Below are positions 1-13,695 of a DNA stretch of 64,000 bases, one piece after another. Both the position numbers and the translations under genes were made by a program. The stretch comes from Sipunculus nudus (lineage: Eukaryota; Annelida; Sipuncula; Golfingiida; Sipunculidae), in contig CM049307.1 in assembly GCA_026874595.1 (NCBI GenBank), forward strand, positions 56,625,870-56,689,869. The letters run 5' to 3'. The notes under the pieces were generated by a model. The model did not search any database, was not told the DNA's origin, and worked only from the letters and a program-made list of their open reading frames with translations. Numbering within the stretch: position 1 is the stretch's first letter; every line of letters begins with the position of its first letter.

Positions 1-2764
1 ATCTTCCATGCTTCCTTCTTATTTTACATTGTGTTACAAAGGGCTTCCCTCGGAATCAGGGGGGGGGGGACTTTATTTTAGACCTGTACAAAGTATTAAC
101 ATTTATAGACACTTTGGTCAAAACCGGGAACACCGATGGGGCCTATGGGTTAACATGAACTCAGCGTAAACATGTGGATTTTATATGATTTTCTTTAGAA
201 AATTTTCATAGAATTCACGCAGTAAAACATGCTTTGATGTTCAGTTAATGTAGAGCGCATGGATTTCTTGAGGCGAGATATATCGTGTTTTAATTCCATG
301 TGCTTCAGATTTTACACTGCATAGTTTATTTTATGAACACATATGCTCGCGGATTTGTTAACGCATGTTGGTGAATCGGTGGGCGGCAAAGAAAAGCTTT
401 CTTCTGCAAAGTCAGCTTTAAGAGTTTTTGAGCCTTGAAGACATGTAACTAATCAAGTACAGTTAATGTTCTTGGCGAACTAAAGTACCGAAGCCACGAA
501 AGCTTTTGGTCTGAGTGGCCTTCCATTGACTATACACAAAGGAGCCTTGGGTGTTTGGCTGTTGTTACCGATACCGGTATATTATATCAGGCTTGTTATC
601 TCCCAAAGGCTATTTTTATATTATATAATGGCACAGGCGACATGCTTTAAGCCTTCCTGTCTGAAGGTGATATCATATTTGAAAATAATTGATGGTATAG
701 CCGACAAGCCGTGAGCCATCTTTACCAGCCTTTAAACCAAGCAGTCTCAACGTCTCATCTCGCATCGTTAGCCGCGTTTCAAGACAAAACGCTCATGAAA
801 TTGCAGTCACAGCATATTATAGGCGTTATCTCTTCCTTTGAGCTTTTCCTTGGGAGATATTTCTGCTGTTATGCGAGATAATTCAACAGCAGTATAATAA
901 GTACTACATACAAAACCTGGGACATAGACGTCGACACAAAATTCCTTATTCGTAGTAGTAATTACTTCCGTAAAGGAGGTTACGGTTTCATCTGTGTTTA
1001 CTTTTTTTCAGCATGGTTACGCAACATCTACAAAACCGATTTCTATGAAACTTCCTGTGGGATTGAGATTAGCCGTTTAAAATCATGTGCGCTTCCTCAT
1101 AAAGGAGTATATTTTGGTGGAGAGTACAAAGGGTAGAAATCGTTGAAAAGAATAAGACTTTCCGTCCACACGGATCACAGGTCTATCGTATGGTTACCAC
1201 ATGAGGTGCCTCGCCTGACTTCATTTTTGAATTGTCATATAGGTTAAGTTTAGCCTTTTTAGTGACTTAGTAAAACAGAAACATGAACGAAACGCCGATA
1301 AAAAAAAATATGCGAAATTTCGTGCTCGCGAGTATGAATCCGACCAGAGTAAGGGTCCCATTGTATCTACATAATACAATACAACATAAATTTTCCGAAA
1401 CGTATCAGCATAACGTACCGAAATATCGATATATGTATCAATCCCCACTGTACAATCTTTACATCTGTTTCAAGTTCAGTTTTGCACTTGAACCCAAGTC
1501 CTGTAACACATTCAAACCATAAATGATTACAATGGATCATGGTCTGTATTGTGAGGGTGTAACCATCGAATCAGCATACAAGCTCATCCCTGATTACATG
1601 CATAACATGGAGATTATTGTGCCCTTAATCAAAATACCTCGCCGCAGGGTTGAATGTGGTACTACGCTGGACTCCATAGCACTTTAGGATGGAAAGCTAC
1701 AGGCCGAATGCCACAGGACGGAATAGATAATGTAGCAATTCGTGTATTGAAGATAGATAACTTAAATATTGGGATTTTATTTCAAATAAGAAGTTCTCGA
1801 CTATCTCAATGGTACGCAAGCAAAAATACAATATTTGTTTCCTGTTGATATTGGTTATGATTAGCTTGGTAACGTATGGGGTAAATTCATCTCAGTATTA
1901 TGTCAGTAAGATTGGCTATACTATATTTCTCAGTTTTTTTTTATTATCGGCGGATGTAGACGCCTCTGCTTTATATATTACCTTAACTTAATTACTTTGC
2001 CTAGAGGTTCTTTGTATGGGCTCCCTATAAGGCTGACTTCATGAAATTACATATCCCTAGTGTAAATGTGGGAAACCAAAACCCTGCCTAAACACAGTAG
2101 TACGTCAGAGACAAAGCTTTAATTTGCATAATCATAAAACTTTCTTTCGCATGCATCCTTTTTATACAGCGTGTGAGCAGTTTTGACTAACGTGTTGAGT
2201 TTATTTTTATAACTTAAGGTTTGATTGACAGTTATAATTATGGGGAGTGAGCTTGTTGATAGGTTATTAAAAAGCTAGCCGGTAAACTGGGTAGTGCAAG
2301 GAACCTAAGCTTAGTGGGCGCCTTAATTATTGGGAGATGGGCGCTGGTAACGTATTCGTTCTGTATTAACCTGCTGTCAGTCACAAATACCCCTCCTCTC
2401 ACGGGTGAAGAGAGCGTGTCATTGTGGTGAAGGTCTTGGCCTGGCGACCTTGCATGGAGAACGATCCACGCAAAACTTTGTGTTAACAAATACAACCAGA
2501 TACACATTACACATTGACAGAACTTATGAGGCCTAGCGTGTTAAATGTTAAATTATGGATCAGTTATATCTACAGCTGCGTAATAAAACACAAGAAACTA
2601 TTCACAGAGGTGTTTAATGAAGAAAACAATTAAACTCTTCCTTAAAGCGCATACGAGTCTTGTTGGTTTGCTAAAAATGTTAACAAAATAACGGTGTAAC
2701 ATAATATATAAATTTAGCAGATATACATTATAATATATGGAAATTCCGTATCCAGCCGGCAGAC

Positions 2765-2767
<3 letters not shown>
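1..2767. other. AT-rich unique DNA, no recognised gene
   Basis: Both strands carry only short open frames (the longest is 89 codons, on the minus strand at 2,238-2,507). None shows a motif I recognise or repeats elsewhere in the window. A G11 run lies at 59-69. I see no convincing splice-bounded coding block, no tRNA and no transposon end here. Confidence 0.5.

Positions 2768-2826
<59 letters not shown>
2768..2826. repeat. (TA)n microsatellite
   Basis: This is an uninterrupted TA dinucleotide array of about 59 bp. A second array lies only about 155 bp downstream. The open frames across both arrays consist of tyrosine-isoleucine repeats and are not genes. Confidence 0.97.
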
Positions 2827-2829
<3 letters not shown>

Positions 2830-2977
2830 TAATTATTGGTACTTACAGGAGTTATTTTGCATTTTACTTTACGTAATTTGTTTATGAACATTTTCAAGAC
2901 ATACTTGTTCACTAATCTAGATAACTACATTTCAAAGATAAAAAAGGCCAAACCATTGCGCAGAGCCTTATTGTGGT

Positions 2978-2981
<4 letters not shown>

Positions 2982-3038
<57 letters not shown>

Positions 3039-3040
3039 CA
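2982..3040. repeat. (TA)n microsatellite
   Basis: This TA array is pure to about 3,031 and is followed by an imperfect TGTATATAC end. Confidence 0.96.
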
Positions 3041-6000
3041 AATGAAAAAAATTATAATTTTTAAAGGTTTTAAATTATTTATAAGCTCTTGAAATTAGTT
3101 TCAAGTTGCTTTCATAGTTCCAAAAAGTTACCAGTTTACCAATGACACTATATTATGCGAAATACGAATATATTCACCTTAATTAGAGATAACTCAGATT
3201 TCCATCGCACGTTATGTGTTTACAATACATCATTTGTGCATTAATGCGTATTTCATATTACAGCGAGAAAGTATATAAAGTTACTAAGCGTGACAAATAG
3301 GGGAAATTAATTTAGGGTAATATTTAAGAAATACCATTAACTTATGCATCTTATATCAAAGTCCCCCCTAAAACGATATGCATATTAATCATAAACTCTT
3401 CACATATTAATAAAACATGATACTGTGAATGTAATTGCGCCATTCTTATTAATTCTTATTCAGAGTAATAGACCTAAAAATTATATCCCTGGATTAACCA
3501 TTATTTCGACCTAATTAATAAGACAGGTTTTTGTGACAAATCAATCTCAAATTTTACTAATTACCTTTTTCGTTATTAAATGGATTCCATCTCTTTGAAT
3601 CAGTAAGTGGAATTAATTGCTGTCTCCTAACAAAAACAAAAGGAAACCTTGTTCATCCTCATTACAATCTTAATCACCTCGCTACAAGAGTGCAACTTTT
3701 TTTACCTTGTAGTAATATGGATTCCGAATAATATCCTGATTGTATATTACTTCTTCTACAGACACACGGACTCCACTAATTGATGTTAAGCTGATTCCAC
3801 GCATTTCCTAACCACTTAAAGATCCCGTTTTTACGATTAAAGTTATTGAAATATAATTGGCTTCTTTTGAGTAATCGTGAATATTATTTATGATCATTGA
3901 AAGAGACGATCAGAATTTTGACATACACAGTGGTCGCCTATATTACCGCCAGATATTACGCAAATGGCCAAGAACGATCCGACCAATGAGAGCGAGCTAT
4001 TGCCTGCATGACATTTCGCGGTAGCCTGGAACCTGCAAATACCACGCTCTCATTTTCGACCAGTATAACATACAGCAATTCTGTTGATATTCAAGGTCAC
4101 TGGTAACATGCACATATATGTAGGGTTCTAAGAAGCACTCGTTATCAGAGTTACATAAACCCGGAGACGGTTTCATGAAAAACCCTGACTAGAGGGTTCT
4201 ATCCAGAACCACCAAGGGTTCCCCACTCTAAAGAAACCGTAAGGTTTCTACATGTACTCCTTTTTCATAGAGCGCAGAAACGTAAGTCTATTTTATTATT
4301 TTAAATGAAGAAACTGTTGGGCGATATGATTTTTACATCTTTTTATTTCACATTGCATTCCTATATTGAGACACTATGTGTCAAACCTGTTCAAGATGAG
4401 TCCATCAGAATTCTGAATCACTAACACCAAACACTGGGAATTATTATGCCAGTTTCGTTCAGTATCTCACACTGAATGACTTGGTTTTCCGGTGTCCGTA
4501 AACCAAATCGGTGAGAAAAACATAGCGACGCACCGCGATAAAAGATTTGCGTATTTAGTCGATTGGGTTCTGAAGACCAGGTGAGCTATGCTCATGACAA
4601 TATCAATACGGTCAATTTCAGTCATAGCACTCCACTAAAACGTGAACTGCTTATCTCTGCGTATCGAGTATTTCACTATTTTACTCTTCAATGATTTTCT
4701 TATACTTTTTCCTTAGCACTGGCTGTATTGTATAATTCCATTTTTCTTTTTTGTCTTTTTTTAACATTTTTTCTACTTCCGTTAAAAGTGGCCTACAAAA
4801 CGTATTGGCGGAACTGCCAAGTGCAATCATTAGTGCCTGGTAAGGCGTGAACGGACGCTTGATTTAAACTTAAATATCAGACCTTCCGTGGGGTGCTTGC
4901 CTGCGTGTTTATAGGTCTTCTGTATTATAACTTAACCATTGGGCACATTTATGACCGGTAATTGAAGAAGGTGGTACCTTGCTCACAAACACACACGCAC
5001 CATCGCACACACGTACGCAATACTAAACTTAAACCAAAGAAAAATCGCTTCATTAAGTTTCGGCTTCATGAAGTCAGTGAAATGTAGAAACCAAACAAAT
5101 AGTTCCGCACGTCAGAGTGACTAAGACTTTTTGAATACCTTTGTGTCAAATTTATATGATTTTTTTTACCCACAGACTTTCGGATTCCCTTGAAACCCAA
5201 AACTATCAAACATTTTTTTTCGGTCCACGCCAGAGTGACCTTAAGTCCAAATCTTCCTATCACTTTTGGGTTTAAGTCACGGTATCTTGAATTCAAGACC
5301 TGGAATGATTTTTCCCTTGAATCGCAGAACTCCCCGTTCTAATCTCCTGCATTTTCGACTGCCTCTCTGATGCCCGTGAGAGTTGGAAGATCCACAGACC
5401 TACCGATTACCTTTCATGTCACCGTCATTATGACTGGATGTTGAATGTCCTTTCGGGCTTAAACCGTGACATATAATGATGATAAACGTTCTACAGCGTT
5501 TCCTGGGTATTCTCATTGCATCTGCACATTGAGAACAAATCCAGGCACAGAAGTTGTATATACATAATTAAATGTCTCCTGACACCAAATATAAAGTTAA
5601 AGCACTGATTTATGAGAACATATTGGAATATATTGATTATTTTGGAAGTTGCAGGGGACTAAACAAGGACCATTCATCAGGGTAATGGACCATCGATCAA
5701 ACATATTTATTGGTTTGTTGCCCTTATGGCTTATAATTGCAATAGCCGTTACCGTTGACCGGCATTTTGATATATAAAGTTCCATTATGAAATGATCCTC
5801 GCAGGAACATTGATTAATCTAACGCCTAAATCTGGTGTGAAGGGTGGCGCACATTATCAAGATCTACTTTGGCAGATCACCTCTGTTTTTGCATAACACT
5901 GTTTGTCAGTGCCTTATTTTCGCACTTGCAATTTAGAATAGCTAGAACACCATATCTTGGCCCCTGCCTTTTTAGAGTAGTCTAATATTCCACTGATTGT

Positions 6001-6127
6001 ACACTGGGTTTTATGCTGTTATTTATCCCACGATTTAACTTATTTCAGTCATAAAGTTTCTCATCGGATTAGGACAGTAACTAGTCGCATGGCCACGTAT
6101 CAAGAAGGGACAAATGCAGTATTGTAG

Positions 6128-6130
<3 letters not shown>
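3041..6130. other. AT-rich DNA without recognised gene
   Basis: The longest open frames are 60-76 codons and match nothing I recognise. One block near 4,120-4,262 is repeat-like and is listed separately. A short CA-rich stretch occurs near 4,986-5,012. Confidence 0.5.
4121..4262. repeat. GGGTTCT/AGAACC-rich MITE-like block
   Basis: About 140 bp contain GGGTTCT and its near-complement AGAACC several times in both orientations, together with paired GGTTTC and GAAACC words. This inverted-word texture is typical of short non-autonomous DNA transposon remnants in aquatic animals. I could not define clean terminal inverted repeats or a target duplication, so the class is open. Confidence 0.35.

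Positions 6131-6183
<53 letters not shown>
6131..6183. repeat. (GA)n microsatellite
   Basis: This pure AG array of about 52 bp is followed by a G11 run at 6,189-6,199. It gives rise to a poly-Ser/Leu frame on the minus strand, which is not a gene. Confidence 0.97.
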
Positions 6184-6187
<4 letters not shown>

Positions 6188-6540
6188 TGGGGGGGGGGGC
6201 ATGCAGGTTAACAAATATACCAGCAGTGCTGGCAGACCTAGCTTATACAAGACACTCGTATATGCAGAAGTAGGAAAGATAGCTGTGTAATATGCAAGAT
6301 GCTTTTCGGTATTAAAAATGTATTATTCTGGTTCCCAAATTCGATAAACAGGGGCGCGCCACCTTGCCACCCCTTTCGAAATTTGAATACGGTCATTTTA
6401 ATCCTGAAATATATATAGTGATACATGGTGTATTCCTACAGGGATATCCATTTAAAGCATTTATATCTGGTTATAGTACACTACATATTGGTGCCGGGTT
6501 TATTAAAACCCACTTTATGTGAATTAAGCTGTTTTCAATA

Positions 6541-6721
6541 TACAGTAGACCTTCCTAATTACGGACACAGACGGGATCGGACATTTTGCCCGCAACAGAG
6601 AGGTGCCTATAGTAGGGAGGTTATAGATCTCGGCATCTACCTTGAAAGTACTAAACGTAAGTGGCCGTAAATAGGAGGTGCGCCTAGTACAGAGGTGCCG
6701 GTAAGGAGAGGTTCCACTGTA
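6541..6721. mobile_element. MITE with TA target duplication (pogo/Tc1-like ends)
   Basis: The left end reads TACAGTAGACCTTCCTAATT. The reverse complement of the right end reads TACAGTGGAACCTCTCCTTA. The two share most positions over roughly 25 bp and continue as related ACGGRCAC-type sequence. Each end is bounded by TA, consistent with a TA target duplication. The element is about 180 bp and has no coding capacity. TA targets and CAGT ends fit the Tc1/mariner/pogo superfamily, but assignment to a subfamily is inference. Confidence 0.7.
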
Positions 6722-9700
6722 TGTGACCTATATATATATGTGTGTGTGTGTAAAAAAATATATTGTAATATAAAGCTTCACCAGCCCTCCTTAACTTTGC
6801 CTTTTTTTTACTAGATTTTGTGCCTTAATTGCTTTACTTATTAGCACTTTTGCACATAACGTAATATAATTATTTTAAAAAAATTGAGGATTTGAGTTAA
6901 ACAGAGTTATTCCGCTTTTAAAATTACACGTCCCCTTGTCAGCAAACTCCTCACCCGGACGCTGTCCTATGATTACCTCGAGTTGCATAACGGCGCTCTT
7001 TTCGAACCCTCACAGGAAGCTTTCTCCCATTTTCAAGAAACCGCTCAAGGGGGCTACCGTTATACGTAAAAACTAAAACCTGGTTGTCACGGGTCGCATG
7101 TCTAAATGATGAAAAGACAGCTAGAAATAAGATAATGCAGATACAGATAAATAACCAAAACCTTGCTAAAATAGGACAATTTTAAAACTGCTTTTAAAAC
7201 GGGTGAAGGTAAGGGATTTTAGCGTGGAATGACTGCCAGACTTCATTGGGTATGGTTCATAAAGAAACTGTCAAAGACAAGAGAATTGACCTGCTGATCG
7301 CTAAATACGGAAAGGCCGATTGGTACATTATTTTGCAAATATATTTGGTGGCATGATCTACCAAAGTGACAGTTAGCTAGATCTGTGGTTTGTACTGGGA
7401 TGGGTGCTTAACGGGAAGCCAGTGGAGCTATCTGAATACCGCCGATACGCGGCCATTAGCTCTCCCATATTTAAACATGAGACGGTCTAGTACATCGTAT
7501 ACATTGATTTTGTTTGAATGGTCCTCCGGTTATGCCAATGTTACTGCAACGCTGCGGCTTGGTACCCAATGGACGGTGACAGGCATTTCCCAATGAGAGG
7601 GCATTCAGATTTGGCACGGCTGTTGCTTAGCCTTTGTTGCGTGGATTCCTTTGGTTGCCTTTCAGATAGTATTCTTGTGTTGTGGTTTGGGAAATAATCC
7701 AATTCATATTATGATATATTTACGTTATTTCTTGTATGTTTGTCTGTATATGGGCTCTTTGCATGTGTGGAGGTCCGTCAAGGGCTGGTAGGAAAAATAT
7801 AAATTAAACTTAGCAACAGTGTGAACGTTTTGCAGAGAATTTTGAAAGCATACTAAGTCAGGGACAGGGCAATGAAGTTGTCTCCATGGTAACGGATCAC
7901 GTCAGGTTGGCATTTCTAACGTCCTGTACCCGCAAGATTCTTAATACACTCTCTACATTGAGTTGGAAATTGGTGGCTGCCCTTTCAGAGGAAAAGTGAT
8001 GTTTTCACAAGAAAATGGGTAGCCAGGGGAGAAGAAAATGGCCCGGCTCGTTCAACTCTAAACTAATATGAGTTTGCCTTCTATATAAAGCATACATTGC
8101 CTTACCCTGGGACGAAAATTAGCTGTCGCCTGCGAGTTCCAATGAACTTGATCTGGCACTGATTAATGACTGACTGCTAGCTTGATGGAGCTGCACAATA
8201 AATGCAGATAACCAAAAGATAAATGACACCCGGTTAACGGGTTCTTTCCCATGACTGCTAATCATTACATCCCTTCTTACGGAAGAAACAGGAATATGCA
8301 AGGCAAACTAATACTACATATACACCTGGCACTATATAATACTGGTAAAAACTTGATCTATGTTTTGTTGACTTTTCATGCTGTGAAATTTTAAGTGAAA
8401 CGTTAAGCTTGTCTTTCTTACTTATGTCACTGTGAACACATCTTTATGTGAAACTATTTTGCCTTTCACAAATTTACTGTGTTACTATCATCAAATTATG
8501 GGAGATATTCCTTTCACTCGGTGTGGAATATGACATATTCTTAATAACAGTAATACTGTATATACTTATGTATAATCATGTTTGTTTGTATAACCTTAGA
8601 TGAAAGATTTTTTTAAACCTCGTGTTATCTGCAGGTTACATTTTGATAACCCTGTGGTTAGCGCATTCATAATAAGAATTAAACAGTATCAATCATTAAT
8701 CTGTTTAAAAATAAAAATACAGATTTTTTTATATTCATCTTTGGGTTCAATTTTTGTGTGCTTTGGCAAACTTAGGTCCCCCGGATGAAAAACATTCGTG
8801 TTTTTCTTTCGTTTATTATTTGTCCTGCCGTTTGCTGTTTGCACTGTATCTCCAATATGGCAAAATCGTATAATAAAGTCTCAGGAATCGTCTTCTTGTC
8901 CTAGCAAGATAAACTCTACAACTTACTTATTACTCCGAGCCCTGTACATGCAAGGCGAGAGGAAAAAAGAACTCCAGAGGGTTTAGTCTTGATAATGAAA
9001 TAAGATTCTGTTTGTGTTGCACTTCTTTATTCGAAAAATGATGTTAACCTTATAATGAATTTTACTGACTTAAGTTTAGTGTCAGGAGAAGGCGAGCTTG
9101 AAGAGTTTAGATAATGGCACGTTAGAAAGATCTTGCAAAAAGTGTTTAAACATAACTTAATGGTTAATCCCTGCCGACTGGGTTGAAGTTTCGGCTGCTA
9201 TAAAGCTGCAAACTCTGATGATAAGAGTTTATTTATTTAACGGAACGCTTTTCTGTAAAATTCAAAGTAGACAAAATGGCCGGTCATGATTATGGAACCG
9301 GTCCTCTTGAGATTTTGAGAGACTTATATGGAAAATTGAGTTTGCAAAAGTTTAACTTTTATGTTAAACCTTGTACATTTTATTTTGATCCATTCTGTTG
9401 GGATTTTAAAGTTATGACAACAAGATCCCCTGTGGCCTGATTTTGATTTCCAAAGCGCATCTAAATTTATCAAAGATCAAACAGATAACTGTTCAAGTCC
9501 CGATGGTATACCACGACAAATATATGTTGTTATCACGGGGATGTGACATAAATATTCCAAATAACAGCAGGTCAAGTGGATTAACTTAGTGAGTGAACAA
9601 ACCTTCAAACAGCCACATCTTTATTCTAATGCTCAGTCGGGTTTTAAACAGATATTTGCTGATTTTGCGAGAAAAAAAAAATTAAAAATAAAACCAGTCA

Positions 9701-9848
9701 CGTCAAACCGTTTAAATGTAAAATGAATTTAACCTCTGAGGTCGAAACCAAAGGAAACTTCAAAGTGTGCATTTAAGCAATCGGCGTTTCATTATCATTC
9801 AGTAATTTTTATTATCCATTGGAGGCTACCAATGTACATGGAATTTTG
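6722..9848. other. AT-rich DNA without recognised gene
   Basis: The block begins with a short TA/TG microsatellite (about 6,729-6,751). After that I see only isolated frames of 60-70 codons, for example on the plus strand at 7,390-7,596. None has a domain I can name, and I recognise no RNA gene or transposon end. Confidence 0.5.
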
Positions 9849-10057
9849 CCCGTGCTCTTTGGATATTAAGTCATAGGTTTTCCGTATAAACACGATTATT
9901 CAGAATAGTTTATGTATACCTGGTTGGGTATTTGAAGAGGATCTTTTGAGCCCGTGTCCTTGGGATATTAAGTCATAGGTTTTCACATACTAACCGTATA
10001 AAAACGATTATTCAGAATAGTTTATGTATACCTGGTTGGGTATTTGAAGAGGATCTT
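9849..10057. repeat. Two-copy tandem duplication, unit about 102 bp
   Basis: Unit 1 (9,849-9,950) and unit 2 (9,951-10,057) both begin CCCGTG and contain GGATATTAAGTCATAGG. Both then run nearly identically to GAAGAGGATCTT. Unit 2 carries a roughly 10-bp insertion after GGTTTTC. Near identity outside that indel implies a recent local duplication. Confidence 0.9.
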
Positions 10058-10365
10058 GAAAAAAAATAAAAAAGTAAGTAATGTTGAACAATGTGGGTAC
10101 AGAACACTACCGGATAAGACCATGGACATGGGGCAGTACATATTTTGGTCTGTGCAATCATTTTCAAGTAATAAACACTAATAGTAAACACATTTATAAG
10201 AACGTAGGCTAGGCGGAATGGACATGTCCAAGCTAAATAACAATTGCAGATATAAGGAGCCGTCGAACTTCACACGTTTTGCTTTTTACGTTTTACAAAT
10301 TTGAAAGCAATAGCTTCTTTGTCATTTGATTGAAAATCTCAATTAGCTTAGTGACCAAAACTGCT

Positions 10366-10368
<3 letters not shown>

Positions 10369-10421
<53 letters not shown>
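10369..10421. repeat. (AC)n(AT)n compound microsatellite
   Basis: An AC array of about 34 bp passes directly into an AT array of about 19 bp. Confidence 0.96.
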
Positions 10422-11260
10422 ATTAATTAGTTAATTGTCCGAAAGTAGTTGTCTGTATATATGAGGAAATAATTCAAAATATCATTGCCCGTTATAGCGA
10501 ATACAATTGAATATTTTGGACTTAATATGTAAACCGATATAATTTGTTTAATATTGGATATTTTTAGTGCATAGAGTGTGTTTCTTCATTGAACATTCCT
10601 GAAATAAATAAGAAACTTTAAATGATATATATATTTTAAATGATATAGTGCAAATGATAGAGTAGATATGCGTATTAGCCATAGCAAATTAGCGCATGCA
10701 GTGATATTGGCCTTCCACACGCACACACACGCTACAGGCTATCGGCTTTTGGTATCGCGGAGAACTTTCCCGTAACTATATTTAGTATATGGCCAATTCT
10801 TATACCAGTGGGTGCCATTAAAGAGTTCCATTGTCCTTCAGGGTGCGTGTGGGAGCTGCTGGAGCCTCGATCTGGTCCCGAATCGAAGCACGCACGGCAC
10901 ACGGGCTTGTTTGACGTTATATTCTATTGGCTAATTTACCTCATTGAATCGCAGGCATTAAGCCCGTGAGAGTGAAAGCTAAGTTTCTACGAGAAGCGAG
11001 CACTGAACTGAGAAATTTACTTTACCGTGATTACAGGAAATCACCAGACTTCCTATAATCCCCAGAGAACACTTGGTCCGCAATGCTTCTTGGAGGCAAT
11101 ATGTCTAACTGCACACCGCAAAGTAAATTTGGATTACTTCTTCTCGCCTTCTTTCCTGTCTTAAGAACTTGTAAAGTTACTGGGTAATTCGAAAACGAAT
11201 TATAATCTCTATCGGTAAACATATAATTTCAAATAGGCAAATTATCAACTCCCCCCCCCC
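10422..11260. other. Intergenic-like DNA, nothing recognised
   Basis: The sequence is AT-rich apart from a modestly GC-richer patch at about 10,830-10,990. No supported gene is present. A C11 run at 11,251-11,261 adjoins the dispersed repeat that follows. Confidence 0.45.
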
Positions 11261-11261
11261 C

Positions 11262-11410
11262 TCCATCAGCGGTTTCGAGAAAGTGGGAGATATAACCGCC
11301 AGGGTTGGATAAGGGTAAATGGATGCAAAAACAAAAGTACTCAGAGGATCGGCAGTAATCAGGCATGAATGTATCTGCAGAGAAAGTTTTGTGGGAAGGG
11401 TGTGTGTATC
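11262..11410 (+). repeat. Dispersed repeat family A, copy 1
   Basis: This copy begins CTCCATCAGCGGTTTCGAGA and contains GAATGTATCTGCAGAGAAA. The same words, in the same order and spacing with point differences, appear on the minus strand at 30,781-31,030. A more diverged version lies at 32,846-33,080. I do not recognise the family. It has no obvious terminal inverted repeats, tRNA-like promoter or coding domain, and could be a SINE body, a MITE or a fragment of a longer transposon. Confidence 0.65.
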
Positions 11411-13107
11411 GGCAATGTTTAAACCGAAATCACACTTCTTTGGGCATTGCCCAAATCCCCAAATCCCCAAATCATGGTAGGATAATGAATCTTTCTTGAA
11501 TATACTTGTATATATATAGCAAGTCTTGCACGTTCGGGCGATACGTAGCTTGGTAGTGTCAGTGTAGGGCTTAGGGCTTTCGTGCTTAAGGATCCCGATT
11601 TAAAAGCATGTTTGCTGAAATATGGCTTCCTTAAAAAAGTTTCCTTCAAAGAGTTTGGATAACCAAAGTATTGCCCCGATCGAATGTTGTAAGGCTTCAA
11701 GTGTCAAAACAACTGTTACATGGCAGAGTATGCCATGCACAGAAAAATAACATAATCCAACATATATCGCCCTTTGTTACAATGGGTGCCATTTTCTAAT
11801 TCTTAAATGCACATAGCAGCCTCTATATTTGCACTTTGAAACAAATCAGCAAGAAACCCCACAGAAATAAATCGAGATTTCGTTAGCTACTCTGTTTTTG
11901 CGGTAATAACGCAGATACATAGAATATACCCAGGGAAACAGTATGTTTTTACAGTCAATGAATATTACAGCAGCGTATATACTCATGCACCGTATTAGTA
12001 GTTCCTAATGTACTTGGTAACTATTCTTTTACAATTATAAAATTAAAGTTTTATATGAGGGTCATACTGACTTATTTTATAGGTTTTATAGGACTTACAT
12101 ATTGGCGTATAATAAGTTTTACAGGAGGGAGATACTGGACTTGTTAATAAAATACATGCTGACTCCGCCATAAGACCAAGTCTTACACGTATGGACAAGG
12201 GTCGAAGCTAACGTTGTTATCATGACTCTGTGAGGGCATTTCGAGCTCATGGTTCTGGGTCCCTGCCATTAATTTCTGATGGAGTAGCTATGCCTCTGCT
12301 TTTATGGTCCGCCGGGGAAGCCCTTGTCACCTTTGCATGCAGGTAGGCCATTAGGAAGAGATGGGTTGGTCTTAACAGTGCCGCGTTGGTTACAAACTCG
12401 TGCTTTCTGGGATAAAAACTAGCGTAAGACCGTAAGTGTAAATGGGAATTAGGGAAACGTCTCTCGAGTTAAGGAGAACGAATCCGAAACACTCACTTCA
12501 GCATAAGGTTTCCCTGCATGCATGTTATACCTATAATCCATCGAATCCAAATACAGATGAAATCTTTAGATTTCTGTCTTATTTTTTCCGTCGTTTTCAT
12601 ATTGCTTTATCGAAACACCGTGCATTCTAGCCTAGGTAGTAAGTATCTTTCCTAGAGAGGCTTACAAGCACTCTGAATAAAACAAAGATGTGCCTGCATG
12701 GACACCGTTTCTTAAAATAATAAACTTATATTAACAAACATGAGTCTATAAAATGAATCAAATAATTAAAACATGAAAATGAGCAGATATCCACAATGCC
12801 CACTTTGTGCCATAATTGTTTTATGAATTTTCTATTGTATGCACTAGCTGGTATTGTTTTAGGGAGCAGGCAGTAAATATTATGCTTAGATTTCCATGAT
12901 GAAGGTGCCTGAAACCTGACAGTAAAAAAGAAGGAATTTAAAAACTGGCTGATCCCTCGTGACCTTGACCCTATATAAAGAAGCTTTTTTACCATTTCTA
13001 GTTTAAAAAAAAAACTTACTTCCTTTCATGCAACATTTCGCAACCATACACTTGCACAATTAAGTTTTCCATGATCTTATTTGAGCAAGAAAAGAGAGGA
13101 GGTTTCG
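11411..13107. other. Intergenic-like DNA, nothing recognised
   Basis: Minus-strand frames of 89-97 codons occur here (11,419-11,700 and 12,726-12,995) without recognisable domains. I saw no repeat shared with the rest of the window. Confidence 0.45.
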
Positions 13108-13188
13108 TAATTATGGGGTTGTTAGCTAGATTATATTGTATATTTGTATTTACGTGCCGTAGTTACGGGGTTGTTAGCTAGATTATAT
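13108..13188. repeat. Short tandem duplication, unit about 52 bp
   Basis: The word GGGGTTGTTAGCTAGATTAT occurs twice, about 52 bp apart, each time preceded by a related GTAATTATG/GTAGTTACG sequence. Confidence 0.75.
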
Positions 13189-13567
13189 CTGTTCATGTTG
13201 TCAAAGGAGGGACAGTCAATAATTCTTTTTCTGGTAGGGCACCTACATAAAGCATATAGTGCTCCCCGTCTCTACATGTTCAGAGATGGATAGTGCCTAT
13301 GTGGGCACACCTTTGGATGTCGTCTTATTAAGCAGAGGACTTGCGCGGTTAATCAGAGGCAATAACCTTCAGTCCAGCAATTTTCGCCGGGGGCCATAAA
13401 AGCTGATATTGTGAAAACAGTGGTAAGACCCCTCAAAGGCCAAAGGATATTAATTTACTCCACTATTGTGTGCAATGCCATACAAAAATCATTTGAGAAA
13501 AGAAATATAGACTTGTATGTTATATGAAAGTTACCCAGGCTAACAGTTAGCCAAATCAGCCTTTCAG

Positions 13568-13695
13568 TACGCTCTTAACGCAGCGGCTATACACTGCAGT
13601 CGCCCCAGGTTTCATCTGGTTAAAACCGAAGGGGGGGGGGGGGGGGGGGGGGGGCTTGGGTGTCTGCAGGGTATAACCGCTGCATAAAGAGCGTA
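13568..13695. mobile_element. Fold-back MITE with a G24 loop
   Basis: The left arm starts TACGCTCTTAACGCAGCGGC. The reverse complement of the right arm starts TACGCTCTTTATGCAGCGGT. The arms stay similar for about 40 bp, through CTGCAG. Both ends carry TA, compatible with a TA target duplication. The unpaired centre holds a run of 24 G residues (13,631-13,654), the longest homopolymer in the window. No coding capacity is present. Confidence 0.75.

Noticed and set aside
2238-2507. 89-codon minus-strand frame
   Set aside because: Its composition looks somewhat protein-like, but I recognise no domain and see no splice or repeat context to support it.
2598-3045. 104- and 69-codon frames with Tyr-Ile repeats
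   Set aside because: They are created by the TA microsatellites, where no stop occurs in that register.
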